Numbered from the stretch's first letter, positions 7,207 to 16,078 are shown. The stretch is DNA of 64,000 nucleotides from Bacillus kexueae (GCF_022809095.1 NZ_JALAZE010000009.1:1-64000); one strand, 5' to 3'. Made by a program: numbers and translations. Notes: a model not told the origin generated them from the sequence alone.

Positions 7207-8626
7207 ACCGTACATTTTTTATGAACTAACCAATAGTATTTGTTCGACATGTTTACGAAAAGTAGAGGCAAAAGTTATCTTTGAAGACGGAAAGGTTTAT
7301 TTAGTGAAGCATTGCCTTCAGCACGGGCGAGAAAAGGTATTAATTTCAACGGATATCGACTATTACAAGAAGTGCCGAACATTTATTAAGCCTTCGGAAA
7401 TGCCATACCGATGGAATACACCTATTAAGTACGGTTGTCCATATGATTGTGGATTGTGCCCGGACCATGAGCAACATAGTTGTCTAACACTGGTGGAAGT
7501 TACAGATCAATGTAATTTAGCTTGTCCGATTTGTTATGCTGAGTCGTCTCCGAAGCGGCAAACGTATCGATCTTTAGAGACAATTGAAAAAATGCTAGAT
7601 GCAATTGTTGCAAATGAACGTGAAGCGGACATTGTCCAAATTAGTGGTGGAGAACCGACGATCCATCCTCAATTTTTTGACATTCTCGATTTAGCCAAGT
7701 CTAAACCGATTAAGCATATTATGGTGAATACAAATGGGTTAAGAATTGCCAATGATAAAAAGTTTGTTGAAAGATTGGCAACATATATGCCAGGATTTGA
7801 AATATACTTACAGTTTGATAGCTTTGAAGAAAAGGCTTTATTGGAACTGAGAGGGGTGGATTTACGTGACGTCCGCCAAAAGGCAATAGACAATTTGAAT
7901 GAGTATAATATTTCAACGACTCTTGTGGTCACTTTGAAAAAAGGGTTAAATGACCATGAAATTGGGAACATCATCGACTATGGTTTGAAGCAGAGGGCGG
8001 TTCGAGGAGTAACATTTCAGCCGATTCAAGCTGCCGGAAGACTGGAAGCATATCAGCCAGAAACGGATCGCTTAACGCTTAGTGAAGTACGGGAAGGAAT
8101 CATTCAACAATCCGGTGTGTTTTCAGAAAAAGATATCATACCCGTCCCGTGTCATCCAGATTGTCTAGCGATGGGTTATGCATTGAAAATGGATGGAAAA
8201 GTCATTCCACTTACGGGGATGATGGACCCGAACGTTTTGCTAGAAGGCGAGCGGAATACAATCGTATTTGAACAAGATGAATCATTGAAGGGGCGCGTGT
8301 TTGATTTGTTTAGTTTGAACCAAACGCCCCAATCATCGGCGATACAGCTGAAAGATTTACTTTGCTGTCTTCCTAAAGTTGCTCCAACTGAAAATATAGG
8401 ATACGAAAATGTTTTCCGTGTCATCATTATGCAGTTTTTAGATGCATATGATTTTGATGTTCGGTCAGTGAAAAAGTCATGTGTGCACATTGCTCACCCA
8501 GATGGACGTATTATACCATTTGATACGTTCAATTTATTTTATCGAGACGATAAAGAAAAACGATTAAACGAGATTCGGGCAGAAATGGAGGGAACAAGCA
8601 ATGGATCCGTCGGCACAAAATCATAA
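7196..8626 (+). CDS. Radical SAM enzyme of the MJ0619/Tes-like family
   Basis: 476 residues with several iron or metal sites. The N-terminus has a rubredoxin-like knot (C16-x2-C19 and C40-x2-H43), then CPYDCGLCPDHEQH (C81, C85, C88), then the radical SAM motif C106-x3-C110-x2-C113 and the GGEPT motif. A later CHPDC and LLCC could bind another cluster. This order is that of the archaeal MJ0619 and tetraether-lipid synthase (Tes) family, which includes enzymes that join lipid alkyl chains. Placement between an Lgt-like enzyme and a small membrane protein supports work on a membrane lipid or lipid-linked substrate, but the actual reaction is unknown. Confidence 0.85.
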   Translation: MPNRPYIFYELTNSICSTCLRKVEAKVIFEDGKVYLVKHCLQHGREKVLISTDIDYYKKCRTFIKPSEMPYRWNTPIKYGCPYDCGLCPDHEQHSCLTLVEVTDQCNLACPICYAESSPKRQTYRSLETIEKMLDAIVANEREADIVQISGGEPTIHPQFFDILDLAKSKPIKHIMVNTNGLRIANDKKFVERLATYMPGFEIYLQFDSFEEKALLELRGVDLRDVRQKAIDNLNEYNISTTLVVTLKKGLNDHEIGNIIDYGLKQRAVRGVTFQPIQAAGRLEAYQPETDRLTLSEVREGIIQQSGVFSEKDIIPVPCHPDCLAMGYALKMDGKVIPLTGMMDPNVLLEGERNTIVFEQDESLKGRVFDLFSLNQTPQSSAIQLKDLLCCLPKVAPTENIGYENVFRVIIMQFLDAYDFDVRSVKKSCVHIAHPDGRIIPFDTFNLFYRDDKEKRLNEIRAEMEGTSNGSVGTKS

Positions 8627-8873
8627 AAGTACGAAGCAAGTCTGGTATGGGATTGGGTTGACCTTTTTGCTACACGTTCTTTTACTGATTTACCCTCCTT
8701 TACTTGTTATAATCGGTCTAACACAGTTTATATATCTTGGACCTGCTCTTGTATGGGCTGGAGTAAAAGGCAAAAAAGGGTTACTGCAAGGCATGTTAAT
8801 CGGAGCGGGTATCACTTTTTTAGTCAATGTCGCGTGCTTCGGATATGTCATGTATTCATTTACGAACTACTAA
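8601..8873 (+). CDS. Small membrane protein linked to the radical SAM gene
   Basis: 90 residues with two clear hydrophobic segments (about 15-50 and 60-86) joined by a short basic loop (GVKGKKG). It starts inside the end of the radical SAM gene (26-nt overlap) behind a GGAGGG site, so it belongs to the same operon. I do not recognise a family. It may be a membrane partner of the two upstream proteins; this is inference from position only. Confidence 0.75.
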   Translation: MDPSAQNHKSTKQVWYGIGLTFLLHVLLLIYPPLLVIIGLTQFIYLGPALVWAGVKGKKGLLQGMLIGAGITFLVNVACFGYVMYSFTNY

Positions 8874-8888
8874 GGAGTGAAAGAGGAA

Positions 8889-9554
8889 ATGATTTCTGCA
8901 ATTATTTTTGATTTTGATGGGTTGATTTTTGATACCGAAACGCATGAGTATGAGACGCTTGTAGAGTTATATGAACAACATGGAGCAGAGCTTCCTCTGT
9001 CTGTATGGGGAGAAGTGATTGGGACAAATTCAGGCTTTTGCCCGTATCAATATTTAAAACGACAAGTTGACGTAGAGATGACGAAAGAACAGTTTGACCA
9101 CGCCGTTCGTGAGCGATTTGAAGAAAGATTAGCCAATGAAACCATTCGCCCAGGCGTTGCGGAATATATTCAAACCGCAAAAGAAATCGGATTAAAGGTA
9201 GGGCTAGCATCGAGTTCAAATTATGAGTGGGTGTCTACTCATTTACGAAAGCTAGGGCTTCTAGATTCTTTTGATTTTATTTCCACCTCAGATCATGTCG
9301 AACAAGTGAAGCCAGACCCTGCATTATATTTACGAACAGCGAAAGGGTTAGGGGTGGATCCAAAGGAGTGCATAGCATTTGAGGATTCGGTCAATGGTGC
9401 ACTTGCTGCCAAACGCGCAGGGATGTATTGTGTCATCGTTCCGAATAAAGTGACGAAGCTATTAACATTTGGAGAAGTTGATCATCGTCTCCCTTCAATG
9501 GCTGAGATGGAACTACAATCCCTTATTGAAACACTTATTCCTGAAAAAGCGTAA
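8889..9554 (+). CDS. yhcW: HAD-superfamily phosphatase, YhcW/beta-phosphoglucomutase-like
   Basis: 221-residue haloacid-dehalogenase family hydrolase. Motif I is IIFDFDGLIFDTE (nucleophile and acid/base Asp), motif II is GLASSSN, motif III is the Lys of VKPDP, and motif IV is AFEDSVNG. The cap lies between motif I and II, as in beta-phosphoglucomutase and phosphoglycolate-type phosphatases. The substrate cannot be told from sequence. The ATG at 8889 is chosen because AAGGAG (8872-8877) is correctly spaced for it and overlaps the alternative GTG. It follows the small membrane gene by 15 nt and could be in the same transcript. Confidence 0.85.
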   Translation: MISAIIFDFDGLIFDTETHEYETLVELYEQHGAELPLSVWGEVIGTNSGFCPYQYLKRQVDVEMTKEQFDHAVRERFEERLANETIRPGVAEYIQTAKEIGLKVGLASSSNYEWVSTHLRKLGLLDSFDFISTSDHVEQVKPDPALYLRTAKGLGVDPKECIAFEDSVNGALAAKRAGMYCVIVPNKVTKLLTFGEVDHRLPSMAEMELQSLIETLIPEKA

Positions 9555-9601
9555 TTTTTGTACAATCAAAGTAACAATAAGGATGAGTTGGAGTGACAAT
9601 A

Positions 9602-10861
9602 ATGAATGTCGTGTTGTTTCATCGCGACTTACGTTTGCGAGACCATTTACCTTTGTCAGCAGCCATTAGAACGGGAACGGTGATGCCTCTTTATGTGGTA
9701 GAGCCGTCGTTTTGGACTGGGAATTGCTCAATTCGACACTATCAGTTTGTATTAGAGAGTTTAACTCAATTAAAAGAACAAGTAGAAGAGCGGGGCGGAA
9801 CATTTTTTTTCTTCATAGGAGACTTAGAAGAGGCATTCCAAGTGTTGCTTGAAACGTATGGAGTGTTTCGTGTGTTCACCTATCTTGAACGAGAGCGTCA
9901 TGGTCGAATTGTTCAATGGATGAACAAACATGGACTTCCCCTAACTACTTTCTCGAAAGAAGGAAGTGTCGAAGTGGAGCTATCTGACCGTCGCTACCGG
10001 GAGAAGTGGCATGAGTATATGGAAGAAGAGCAGGCGAGCGTACCAGAAATGTTTCCATCTATAAATGAGTGGCCGAGCTCCTTTCATACCGACTTGGATG
10101 AATGTCACTCGTTAAAAGTACCCGGTGAAAAAATACGTTTCGGATTGGAAGGCGGAGAGCTGAATGCATTGGATACGTTAGCTACCTTTCTGCAAAAGGG
10201 TGGAGAGAAACCGAGTACTATGATGGAAGCTATTCGATTTACCAGTCAATTGTCTCCTTACATTACGTGGGGAAATATTTCAATTCGTCATATCGTTCAG
10301 GCTCTTAGAGAAAAAAAGGAAATTGCGTTTAATAGCGTGATTGATTCCTTACTTCTACGTTGTAAAATAGCACGTAACTCTGTAGTAAGTGAAGAAAAAG
10401 AGACGGATCATTCACTGCTCCCGACTATAACAGGCATACCTATATTAGATGCAATGATGAACTATGTTAAAAAAACAGGATGGATTGACCAGCGTTCGCG
10501 TGAAGCAATCGTCTCCATGTACCAAGCAATAGGTATGGACAAATCATCGATTAATCGTGAACTTGCCCGACTGTGGCTTGATTATGACCCAAATATTCAC
10601 TCATTCTATATTAACAGTTGTAAAAAATCGATTCATCCCGTTTCCTTTTCGAAAAAAGTCGATCCGAAAGGAACATTTATCAGACGGAACGTACCACAAT
10701 TAAAGGATGTGTCCGAGAAATATATACATGAACCGTGGTTATATCCAGGATTCTTTCAGCTCGATTATCCAGCTCCAATTATTGATATTTATCGAGTCTA
10801 TGCTTCACCAAAGCGTCAGTCACAAGTAAATGAAGATCAGTTGACACTAGACTTAAAGTAA
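9602..10861 (+). CDS. Divergent cryptochrome/photolyase family protein
   Basis: 419 residues. The N-terminal Rossmann domain (VVLFHRDLRLRDHLPL) and the C-terminal FAD-binding helical domain (SPYITWGNISIRH, TGIPILDAMM, FDP-like VDPKGTFIRRNVPQL, HEPW) mark the DNA photolyase family, which repairs UV pyrimidine dimers or senses light. Several usually conserved spots differ: the WMHNR motif reads GWIDQRSRE, and the DxDxxxNNGGWQW region reads DYDPNIHSFYINSC, so an electron-transfer tryptophan seems lost. Either its photochemistry is changed or it is a cryptochrome-like relative. The ATG at 9602 follows a TTGGAGTG site. A terminator follows. Confidence 0.85.
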   Translation: MNVVLFHRDLRLRDHLPLSAAIRTGTVMPLYVVEPSFWTGNCSIRHYQFVLESLTQLKEQVEERGGTFFFFIGDLEEAFQVLLETYGVFRVFTYLERERHGRIVQWMNKHGLPLTTFSKEGSVEVELSDRRYREKWHEYMEEEQASVPEMFPSINEWPSSFHTDLDECHSLKVPGEKIRFGLEGGELNALDTLATFLQKGGEKPSTMMEAIRFTSQLSPYITWGNISIRHIVQALREKKEIAFNSVIDSLLLRCKIARNSVVSEEKETDHSLLPTITGIPILDAMMNYVKKTGWIDQRSREAIVSMYQAIGMDKSSINRELARLWLDYDPNIHSFYINSCKKSIHPVSFSKKVDPKGTFIRRNVPQLKDVSEKYIHEPWLYPGFFQLDYPAPIIDIYRVYASPKRQSQVNEDQLTLDLK

Positions 10862-10905
10862 AAACCATCATCATGTTGACTCACAACATGATGATGGTTT
10901 TTATT
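10861..10905 (+). terminator. Terminator of the photolyase gene
   Basis: Stem ACCATCATCATGTTG/CAACATGATGATGGT with a 5-nt loop and T run directly behind the stop. Confidence 0.92.
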
Positions 10906-10906
10906 T

Positions 10907-11084
10907 TTGTTACAGAAAGTTTAAGTTCAATAAAGTGTTAAAGTATTCTCTTTACAGTTTTTTGGGTGTCTAGCTCCAAGCGCCATCAGCTCGGGTCGCT
11001 TCGGCCCTGCTGTGGCGACGGAAGCCTCCTCGCAGGTCCTCCAGCGCCCTTCGCCTAAGGACTTGCGCTTTGCGCATTTCTTAT
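10907..11084 (+). repeat. Interspersed element, copy 3 (short form)
   Basis: Nearly identical to copy 1 over its full length, in the same orientation. It lies directly behind the photolyase terminator and downstream of the convergent gene ending at 11159. Open frames read through it are artefacts. Confidence 0.88.
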
Positions 11085-11158
11085 AGAATGGATCAATAAA
11101 TATCGTTTTCGATATATCGTCTTTGGTCGCATACGTCGGCGATAAGAGGGTGCTTTTC

Positions 11159-12022
11159 TTATACAGATGATTTTGGTTTTGAAAATAGTCGATATAAACC
11201 AATTAGTATAAGAATTAGACTGATAATTGTTGTTAACCATGGATAAACGAAGGGATCGAAATAGGTAGGATAGTACATTATTCCTTCGGTCTTATACCCA
11301 AGCCTTGTAGGGGTAACATTTGCTTCGTTAACGAAAGCTGTTCGATATGGAAAATCTTTTCTTTCGGTGTTATTAAACGACTCTACTTTCACTTGTCCAT
11401 CTGATGAAATCCAAACGAATTGCCAGTTCAATTTTTCTAAATTTAGTATGTCTTCATCAGTACCTTGAATTACGACTAATGATTCGGTATTTGATTTATA
11501 GTCTTCAACTAGGAGTAGCCCTAGTTTTCCGAAATAACGACCGCTACTTAAATCCCATGGATTAAAAGTAACGGGGGCGAAACTAGGAATTAACTGATTG
11601 TTAACTTTAATCTCTATTGTTGAAGAGGATGTACTTGGAAAAATATCGAGTGGGTCACTCGCCTTCTTTAAAGGAAATTCATCTTTTAACTGAATTACTT
11701 GGTCGTAAAAGGAGAATGTTTGTTCAAAAATGCCCCTCTCCCCAACTTTTTTAAGTTGAGCATCAACTAATTGAATGTTTTCACTGGTAGTTGGAAGACT
11801 TTGTTCGGGATCGTATAAAGAAACAAAACCAATATTTTCAATGCCAAATTGACCTTTATCTTCAATATAAAGGTGTGTTTCTCGATGCGAAACATTTTGT
11901 AGGTGATAGTTCTGTTGCATCATACGATCATAATAAAGTTGTTGTATAGTTATATAGTTTCGTGGTAAAGGTATTGTGAATAAAATGATTCCAATAAGTA
12001 AGAGATTCGACCCTTTTTTCAT
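11159..12022 (-). CDS. Unknown membrane-anchored protein with a large outside domain
   Basis: 287 residues. A hydrophobic N-terminal segment (about 8-20) and a C-terminal one (about 262-282) flank a soluble region of about 230 residues, probably on the outer face. The start follows a GAGGTGG site. I do not recognise the family. It converges on the photolyase gene and its 3' side is filled by repeat copy 3. Confidence 0.75.
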   Translation of the reverse strand: MKKGSNLLLIGIILFTIPLPRNYITIQQLYYDRMMQQNYHLQNVSHRETHLYIEDKGQFGIENIGFVSLYDPEQSLPTTSENIQLVDAQLKKVGERGIFEQTFSFYDQVIQLKDEFPLKKASDPLDIFPSTSSSTIEIKVNNQLIPSFAPVTFNPWDLSSGRYFGKLGLLLVEDYKSNTESLVVIQGTDEDILNLEKLNWQFVWISSDGQVKVESFNNTERKDFPYRTAFVNEANVTPTRLGYKTEGIMYYPTYFDPFVYPWLTTIISLILILIGLYRLFSKPKSSV

Positions 12023-12090
12023 TTGTTATCCACCTCTGTTAAATTATAGCATAAAGATTAATATGTTTGGTGGTCGTTCATCAATACGCA

Positions 12091-12128
12091 AAAAAAGCGA
12101 TTCGGCAGTATTGCCAAATCGCTTTTTT
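12091..12128 (-). terminator. Terminator of the 60-residue membrane protein gene
   Basis: AAAAAAGCGATT...AATCGCTTTTTT with inner GGCA/TGCC; symmetrical, so it can act on both strands. It lies 14 nt behind the stop at 12142. Confidence 0.85.
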
Positions 12129-12141
12129 GTATATTTAATCT

Positions 12142-12324
12142 TTACCGCTGCTGTTGTTTCAATACTTCGCGGTGGAATATAAAGTATAGTCCAAAGTTTA
12201 AAAGACTTAAAGAGCCAACTAAGACGGATAGGGGCAGTTGGTGCATAAAACCTGCTGTAACTCCAGTGACTAAACAAAAAACTGCTAAAACGAGATAAAA
12301 ATATTTCATAACGGATGCAACCAT
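12142..12324 (-). CDS. Small membrane protein, unknown
   Basis: 60 residues with two hydrophobic segments (about 6-25 and 30-50) and a basic, glutamine-rich tail (HREVLKQQQR). An AGGGGG site 7 nt upstream of the ATG and a strong terminator behind the stop support a real gene. No family recognised. Confidence 0.7.
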   Translation of the reverse strand: MVASVMKYFYLVLAVFCLVTGVTAGFMHQLPLSVLVGSLSLLNFGLYFIFHREVLKQQQR

Positions 12325-12515
12325 TTAAATACCCCCTGTGAAATGAAATCGTTTACAATTCTTATTATATTCGAATTGTCACAAAAAATAAACAGAAAAT
12401 TCACATATTGTTCGAAAAATGTTATTGATTATTTTTAATTGGAATGCATGTGGAAATATCTTAAGGGTCAAGGGAGAGGACGCGTTTCACATCTTTTATA
12501 TATGTGTCTTTCAAA

Positions 12516-12550
12516 TAAAAAAACTAATTGGCCGTTAATAGCCAATTAGT
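12516..12550 (-). terminator. Terminator on the minus strand behind opuD
   Basis: Stem ACTAATTGGC/GCCAATTAGT with an 8-nt loop. The T run is on the minus strand (positions 12516-12522 are all A on the plus strand), so it should end minus-strand transcripts coming from the BCCT gene through repeat copy 4. Confidence 0.75.
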
Positions 12551-12558
12551 TCTTCTGG

Positions 12559-12846
12559 TTGTTACATAAAGTTTAAGTTCAAGCATTCTCTTTACAATTT
12601 TTTTGGTGTCTAGCTCCAAGCGCCATCAGCTCGGGTCGCTTCAGCCCTGCTGTGGCGACGGAAGCCTCCTCGCAGGTCCTAAAGCGCCCTTCACCTAAGG
12701 ACTTGCGCTTTGCGCTTTTTCTGCGAAAATAAAAACTACCTATGAGCTGAATGATCGATCATGATAGGTAGATGGTAGAAAGGAAACCCCGGGGAGAATA
12801 AATTTTCATGTCCGGGGTGTGAGTGTAAAATCATGTATGTTTCTTA
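12559..12846 (+). repeat. Interspersed element, copy 4 (long form)
   Basis: Core plus the extra module with the ACCCCGG/CCGGGGT hairpin, as in copies 2 and 8; about 13 nt near the 5' end (AATAAAGTGTTAAAG region) are missing. It ends one base before the stop codon of the minus-strand BCCT gene, so it becomes part of that gene's 3' untranslated RNA in antisense orientation. The gap 12325-12847 holds only this, the terminator and a promoter region. Confidence 0.87.
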
Positions 12847-12847
12847 A

Positions 12848-14380
12848 TTAAACATGATCTGGTTTCGGGGTTTTTTTCGGTTTAGGTTTAATGTATAAGC
12901 CTAACTCTTTTTTCTCTTGGATGAGAGATTTGTAAAGAGCGACCATCATCAATACCATGATAATTGAAAATGGGAATGCTGAGATGATGAGTGCATTTTG
13001 AAGTCCTTGCAAGCCTCCTGTGTACAACAGAATAATTGCGATTGTCGACTGAGCGATTCCCCATGTTAATTTAACAGTGTTTGGCGGTGTGAGTGATCCG
13101 TATGTCGTTTGCATACCGAGTACGAAAGTTGCTGAATCGGCAGAGGTGATGAAAAATGTTCCTATTAAAATGACAGCCACAATCGATAGAATGGTTGAGA
13201 TCGGCAATTGATTAAAGACAGCGAATAACGTTTCTTCTGTTGCATAAGTGGTTAAGTCTACGATTCCAGTCATTTGTAAATCTATGGCCGTCACTCCAAA
13301 GACGGAGAACCATAAAAAGCTGACAAGCGGTGGCATTAAGAGAACACCAATTAAAAACTCTCGAATTGTTCGACCTCTTGATACCCGCGCAATGAAGATT
13401 CCGACAAATGGTGACCATGACATCCACCAAGCCCAATAAAAAATTGTCCATCCATTGATCCAACTTCTATGTTCTTCATTTAAAGGAGCAATGCGAAAGC
13501 TTAAGCGAACAATATTTTGAATGTAGGCTCCAATCGTATCTGTAAACATATTCAATATAAATAAAGTCGGTCCAATCATGAGGGTTAAGACAAAGAGGGA
13601 AATGGCTAATATCATATTGGCATTACTTAAATATTTAATTCCCTTGCTAAGTCCTGACCACGCACTAATTAAAAACAATACGGTTACAATGGCAATAATT
13701 AAAAATTGAACGAACATGTTATTCGGTATCCCGAATAAGAAAGAAAGTCCACCGTTGATTTGTGTGGCCCCAAAGCCGAGTGTTGTTGCGACACCAACAA
13801 GAGTTGCAAATACAGCAATAACATCGATTAGTGTCCCGAGCTTTCCTTCTGCTGCTTTTCCGAGAATAGGGGATAAAGCGGCACTTATTAATCCTGGTTT
13901 TCCCTTTCTGAATTTAAAATAAGCTAATGATAAAGCGACAAGAGCATAGATTCCCCATGCGTGAACACCCCAGTGGAAAAAAGTATAAAGCATAGCATCT
14001 TTAATAGCTTGTGATGAGCCAGCTTCTGCAACGGGGGGGCTTACAGCAAAATGAGATAACGGTTCTGCAGTACCATAGAATACGAGCCCAATCCCCATAC
14101 CGGCACTAAATAACATCGCAAACCATGATTTTCGGCTATACTCCGGTTTTTCATCTGGCTTACCTAAACGAATAGTTCCAATTGGACTAAAAATCAAAAA
14201 TAAACAAAAGATGACAAATAACGTTACGATGATCAGGTAATACCACCCAAATGTATTGGTAATCAGATTTTGTAGATTACTCGTTAAGGTTTCGAATTGA
14301 GTAGGAGTAAAAATACCCAACAAAACCATGATAAAGACAATGGATAATGTTATCCAAAAGACATTTGAAATCTTTTTCAA
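12848..14380 (-). CDS. opuD: BCCT-family betaine/choline/carnitine transporter, OpuD-like
   Basis: 510-residue sodium-coupled transporter with 12 predicted membrane segments, probably importing glycine betaine as an osmoprotectant. Family marks are [15 protein letters not shown] and [20 protein letters not shown] with RGRTIREF after it. It starts with TTG at 14380 behind an AAAGGAG site. The C-terminal tail is lysine- and proline-rich ([10 protein letters not shown]), a common osmosensing feature in this family. The substrate is inferred from the family. Confidence 0.9.
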   Translation of the reverse strand: MKKISNVFWITLSIVFIMVLLGIFTPTQFETLTSNLQNLITNTFGWYYLIIVTLFVIFCLFLIFSPIGTIRLGKPDEKPEYSRKSWFAMLFSAGMGIGLVFYGTAEPLSHFAVSPPVAEAGSSQAIKDAMLYTFFHWGVHAWGIYALVALSLAYFKFRKGKPGLISAALSPILGKAAEGKLGTLIDVIAVFATLVGVATTLGFGATQINGGLSFLFGIPNNMFVQFLIIAIVTVLFLISAWSGLSKGIKYLSNANMILAISLFVLTLMIGPTLFILNMFTDTIGAYIQNIVRLSFRIAPLNEEHRSWINGWTIFYWAWWMSWSPFVGIFIARVSRGRTIREFLIGVLLMPPLVSFLWFSVFGVTAIDLQMTGIVDLTTYATEETLFAVFNQLPISTILSIVAVILIGTFFITSADSATFVLGMQTTYGSLTPPNTVKLTWGIAQSTIAIILLYTGGLQGLQNALIISAFPFSIIMVLMMVALYKSLIQEKKELGLYIKPKPKKTPKPDHV

Positions 14381-14498
14381 CTTCTTTTTTCTCCTTTCTA
14401 ATTGTGTATCCCCGATAAATAACCTCTTATCTTTACCCTTTTAAACTTCCCGCAAAACCTCTTTTTATAAAAAAATTGTAGAAAAGAAATTGTAACCG

Positions 14499-14527
14499 TT
14501 GACAACATGTATATACATGACTACAAT
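14499..14527 (+). promoter_or_regulatory. Promoter of the treP-treA operon
   Basis: Consensus TTGACA (14499-14504), 17-bp spacer, TACAAT (14522-14527). The spacer is almost entirely the first TreR-type operator. Confidence 0.85.
14506..14519 (+). promoter_or_regulatory. tre operator 1 (inside the promoter spacer)
   Basis: Perfect palindrome CATGTATATACATG between the -35 and -10 boxes. A repressor bound here would directly exclude RNA polymerase. TreR, encoded downstream, is the likely ligand. Confidence 0.78.
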
Positions 14528-14537
14528 GTATTTGTAA

Positions 14538-14551
14538 CATGTATATACATG
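14538..14551 (+). promoter_or_regulatory. tre operator 2 (downstream of the -10 box)
   Basis: An identical copy of CATGTATATACATG, centred 32 bp (about three helical turns) after operator 1, so two repressor dimers could bind on the same face. Confidence 0.78.
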
Positions 14552-14591
14552 ATAGTCGTTGTGAGATACCGCCTAATTTTTTATACAAGCA

Positions 14592-14605
14592 TGAAAACGA
14601 TTACT
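14592..14605 (+). promoter_or_regulatory. Likely catabolite-responsive element (cre)
   Basis: TGAAAACGATTACT matches the CcpA site TGWAANCGNTNWCA at all but the last base. It lies just before the treP ribosome site, consistent with glucose repression by road-block. Confidence 0.55.
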
Positions 14606-14618
14606 AGGAGGTTAGAAA

Positions 14619-16034
14619 ATGGGCCAATATCGTGAGCAAGTGCGTCAAATCGTGGATGCCATTGGTGGCAAAGAGAATATACAAAAAGCGACGCATTGTG
14701 TAACTAGACTTCGTCTAATTCTTCAAGATGAAGAAAAAGTCGATCAAGAAAAGCTTGAAAAGATCGATGTAGTAAAAGGATCTTTCTCTACGAATGGCCA
14801 GTTCCAAGTCGTAATTGGACAAGGGACTGTTGAGAAAGTGTACAACGAATTATTAGCAGAAACGAATTTAGAAAAAGCTTCGAAGGATGACGTAAAAGCA
14901 GAAGCGGCTAAAAACTTAAATATTTTACAAAAACTCATCAAAACGTTAGCAGATATCTTTATCCCAATCCTTCCAGCAATCGTGACAGCTGGTTTACTTA
15001 TGGGGATCAACAACGTTTTAACGGCGTCTGATTTATTTTATGAAGGAAAAGCACTTATCGATGTTCATACGGAATGGAAAGATGTTGCAGGCATTATTAA
15101 CTTAATTGCCAACACAGCATTTGTCTTCTTACCAGGTATCATTGGTTGGTCTGCAGTGAATAAATTTGGTGGAAGTCCACTTCTTGGTATTGTACTAGGA
15201 TTGATGCTTGTTCACCCTGATTTATTAAACGCTTGGGGGTACGGTGCAGCTCAGCAAGAAGGGGCAATTCCAACATGGAACCTTTTTGGATTAGAGGTTG
15301 AGAAAGTAGGTTATCAAGGACAAGTACTACCAATTTTAATTGCATCGTATGTATTAGCAAAACTTGAAGTGTCCTTGAAAAAACGTATTCCAGATGCGTT
15401 ACAAATGTTATTAGTTGCACCTATTGCGCTATTAGTGACGGGACTCGTTTCATTTATTGTGATTGGTCCGATTACGTTTACGATCGGTAATGCACTAACA
15501 AACGCAGTTGTGGGAATTTTTGAAGCAGCACCAGCCATCGGGGGACTTCTTTACGGTGGACTTTATGCACCGCTCGTTATTACAGGAATGCACCATACAT
15601 TCTTAGCGGTGGACCTTCAGTTAATTGGTACGACAGGTGGAACGTTCTTATGGCCAATGCTTGCATTGTCTAACATTGCCCAAGGTTCTGCTGCATTGGC
15701 TATGATGTTTGCAACAAAGGATGAAAAATTAAAAGGATTATCGTTAACATCTGCTATTTCAGCCTTTTTAGGGATTACAGAGCCTGCAATGTTCGGTGTT
15801 AACTTACGCTATCGTTTCGCATTCTTATCTGCCATTGCCGGATCTGCTATTGCGGGTTTATTCATTACTATCAATGGGGTGCGTGCTACATCCATTGGCG
15901 TAGGTGGATTACCAGGAATTATCTCAATCTATGCTGAACATTGGGGATCTTTCTTCATTGGAATGTTAATCGTCTTAATCGTTCCGTTTGTCGCTACGTA
16001 TATTTTAGCGAAAGTAAAACGTGTTCATAAGTAA
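14619..16034 (+). CDS. treP: PTS trehalose-specific EIIBC component TreP
   Basis: Imports trehalose and phosphorylates it to trehalose-6-phosphate. 471 residues: an N-terminal EIIB domain with the phosphocysteine in HCVTRLR (Cys27), then an EIIC membrane domain from about residue 105 with GITEPAMFGVN near the C-terminus. No EIIA domain is fused, so it probably borrows the glucose EIIA. AGGAGG precedes the ATG. It is followed by treA after a hairpin. Confidence 0.95.
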   Translation: MGQYREQVRQIVDAIGGKENIQKATHCVTRLRLILQDEEKVDQEKLEKIDVVKGSFSTNGQFQVVIGQGTVEKVYNELLAETNLEKASKDDVKAEAAKNLNILQKLIKTLADIFIPILPAIVTAGLLMGINNVLTASDLFYEGKALIDVHTEWKDVAGIINLIANTAFVFLPGIIGWSAVNKFGGSPLLGIVLGLMLVHPDLLNAWGYGAAQQEGAIPTWNLFGLEVEKVGYQGQVLPILIASYVLAKLEVSLKKRIPDALQMLLVAPIALLVTGLVSFIVIGPITFTIGNALTNAVVGIFEAAPAIGGLLYGGLYAPLVITGMHHTFLAVDLQLIGTTGGTFLWPMLALSNIAQGSAALAMMFATKDEKLKGLSLTSAISAFLGITEPAMFGVNLRYRFAFLSAIAGSAIAGLFITINGVRATSIGVGGLPGIISIYAEHWGSFFIGMLIVLIVPFVATYILAKVKRVHK

Positions 16035-16040
16035 TGAGAA

Positions 16041-16078
16041 AACGATACGAGTGGAAAAATGCTTCCACTTGTATCGTT
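16041..16078 (+). terminator. Hairpin between treP and treA
   Basis: Long stem AACGATACGAGTGGAA/TTCCACTTGTATCGTT, 6-nt loop, no good T run. It may reduce read-through into treA or stabilise the treP message. Confidence 0.6.

Noticed and set aside
8877-8888. GTG start for the HAD phosphatase
   Set aside because: It overlaps the only good ribosome site (AAGGAG); the ATG at 8889 is correctly spaced.
10927-11240. Frames on the minus strand within and next to repeat copy 3 (similar ones at 6118, 27386, 34888 and 34905)
   Set aside because: The frames differ between copies of the same repeat and show no common protein, so the element is not coding.
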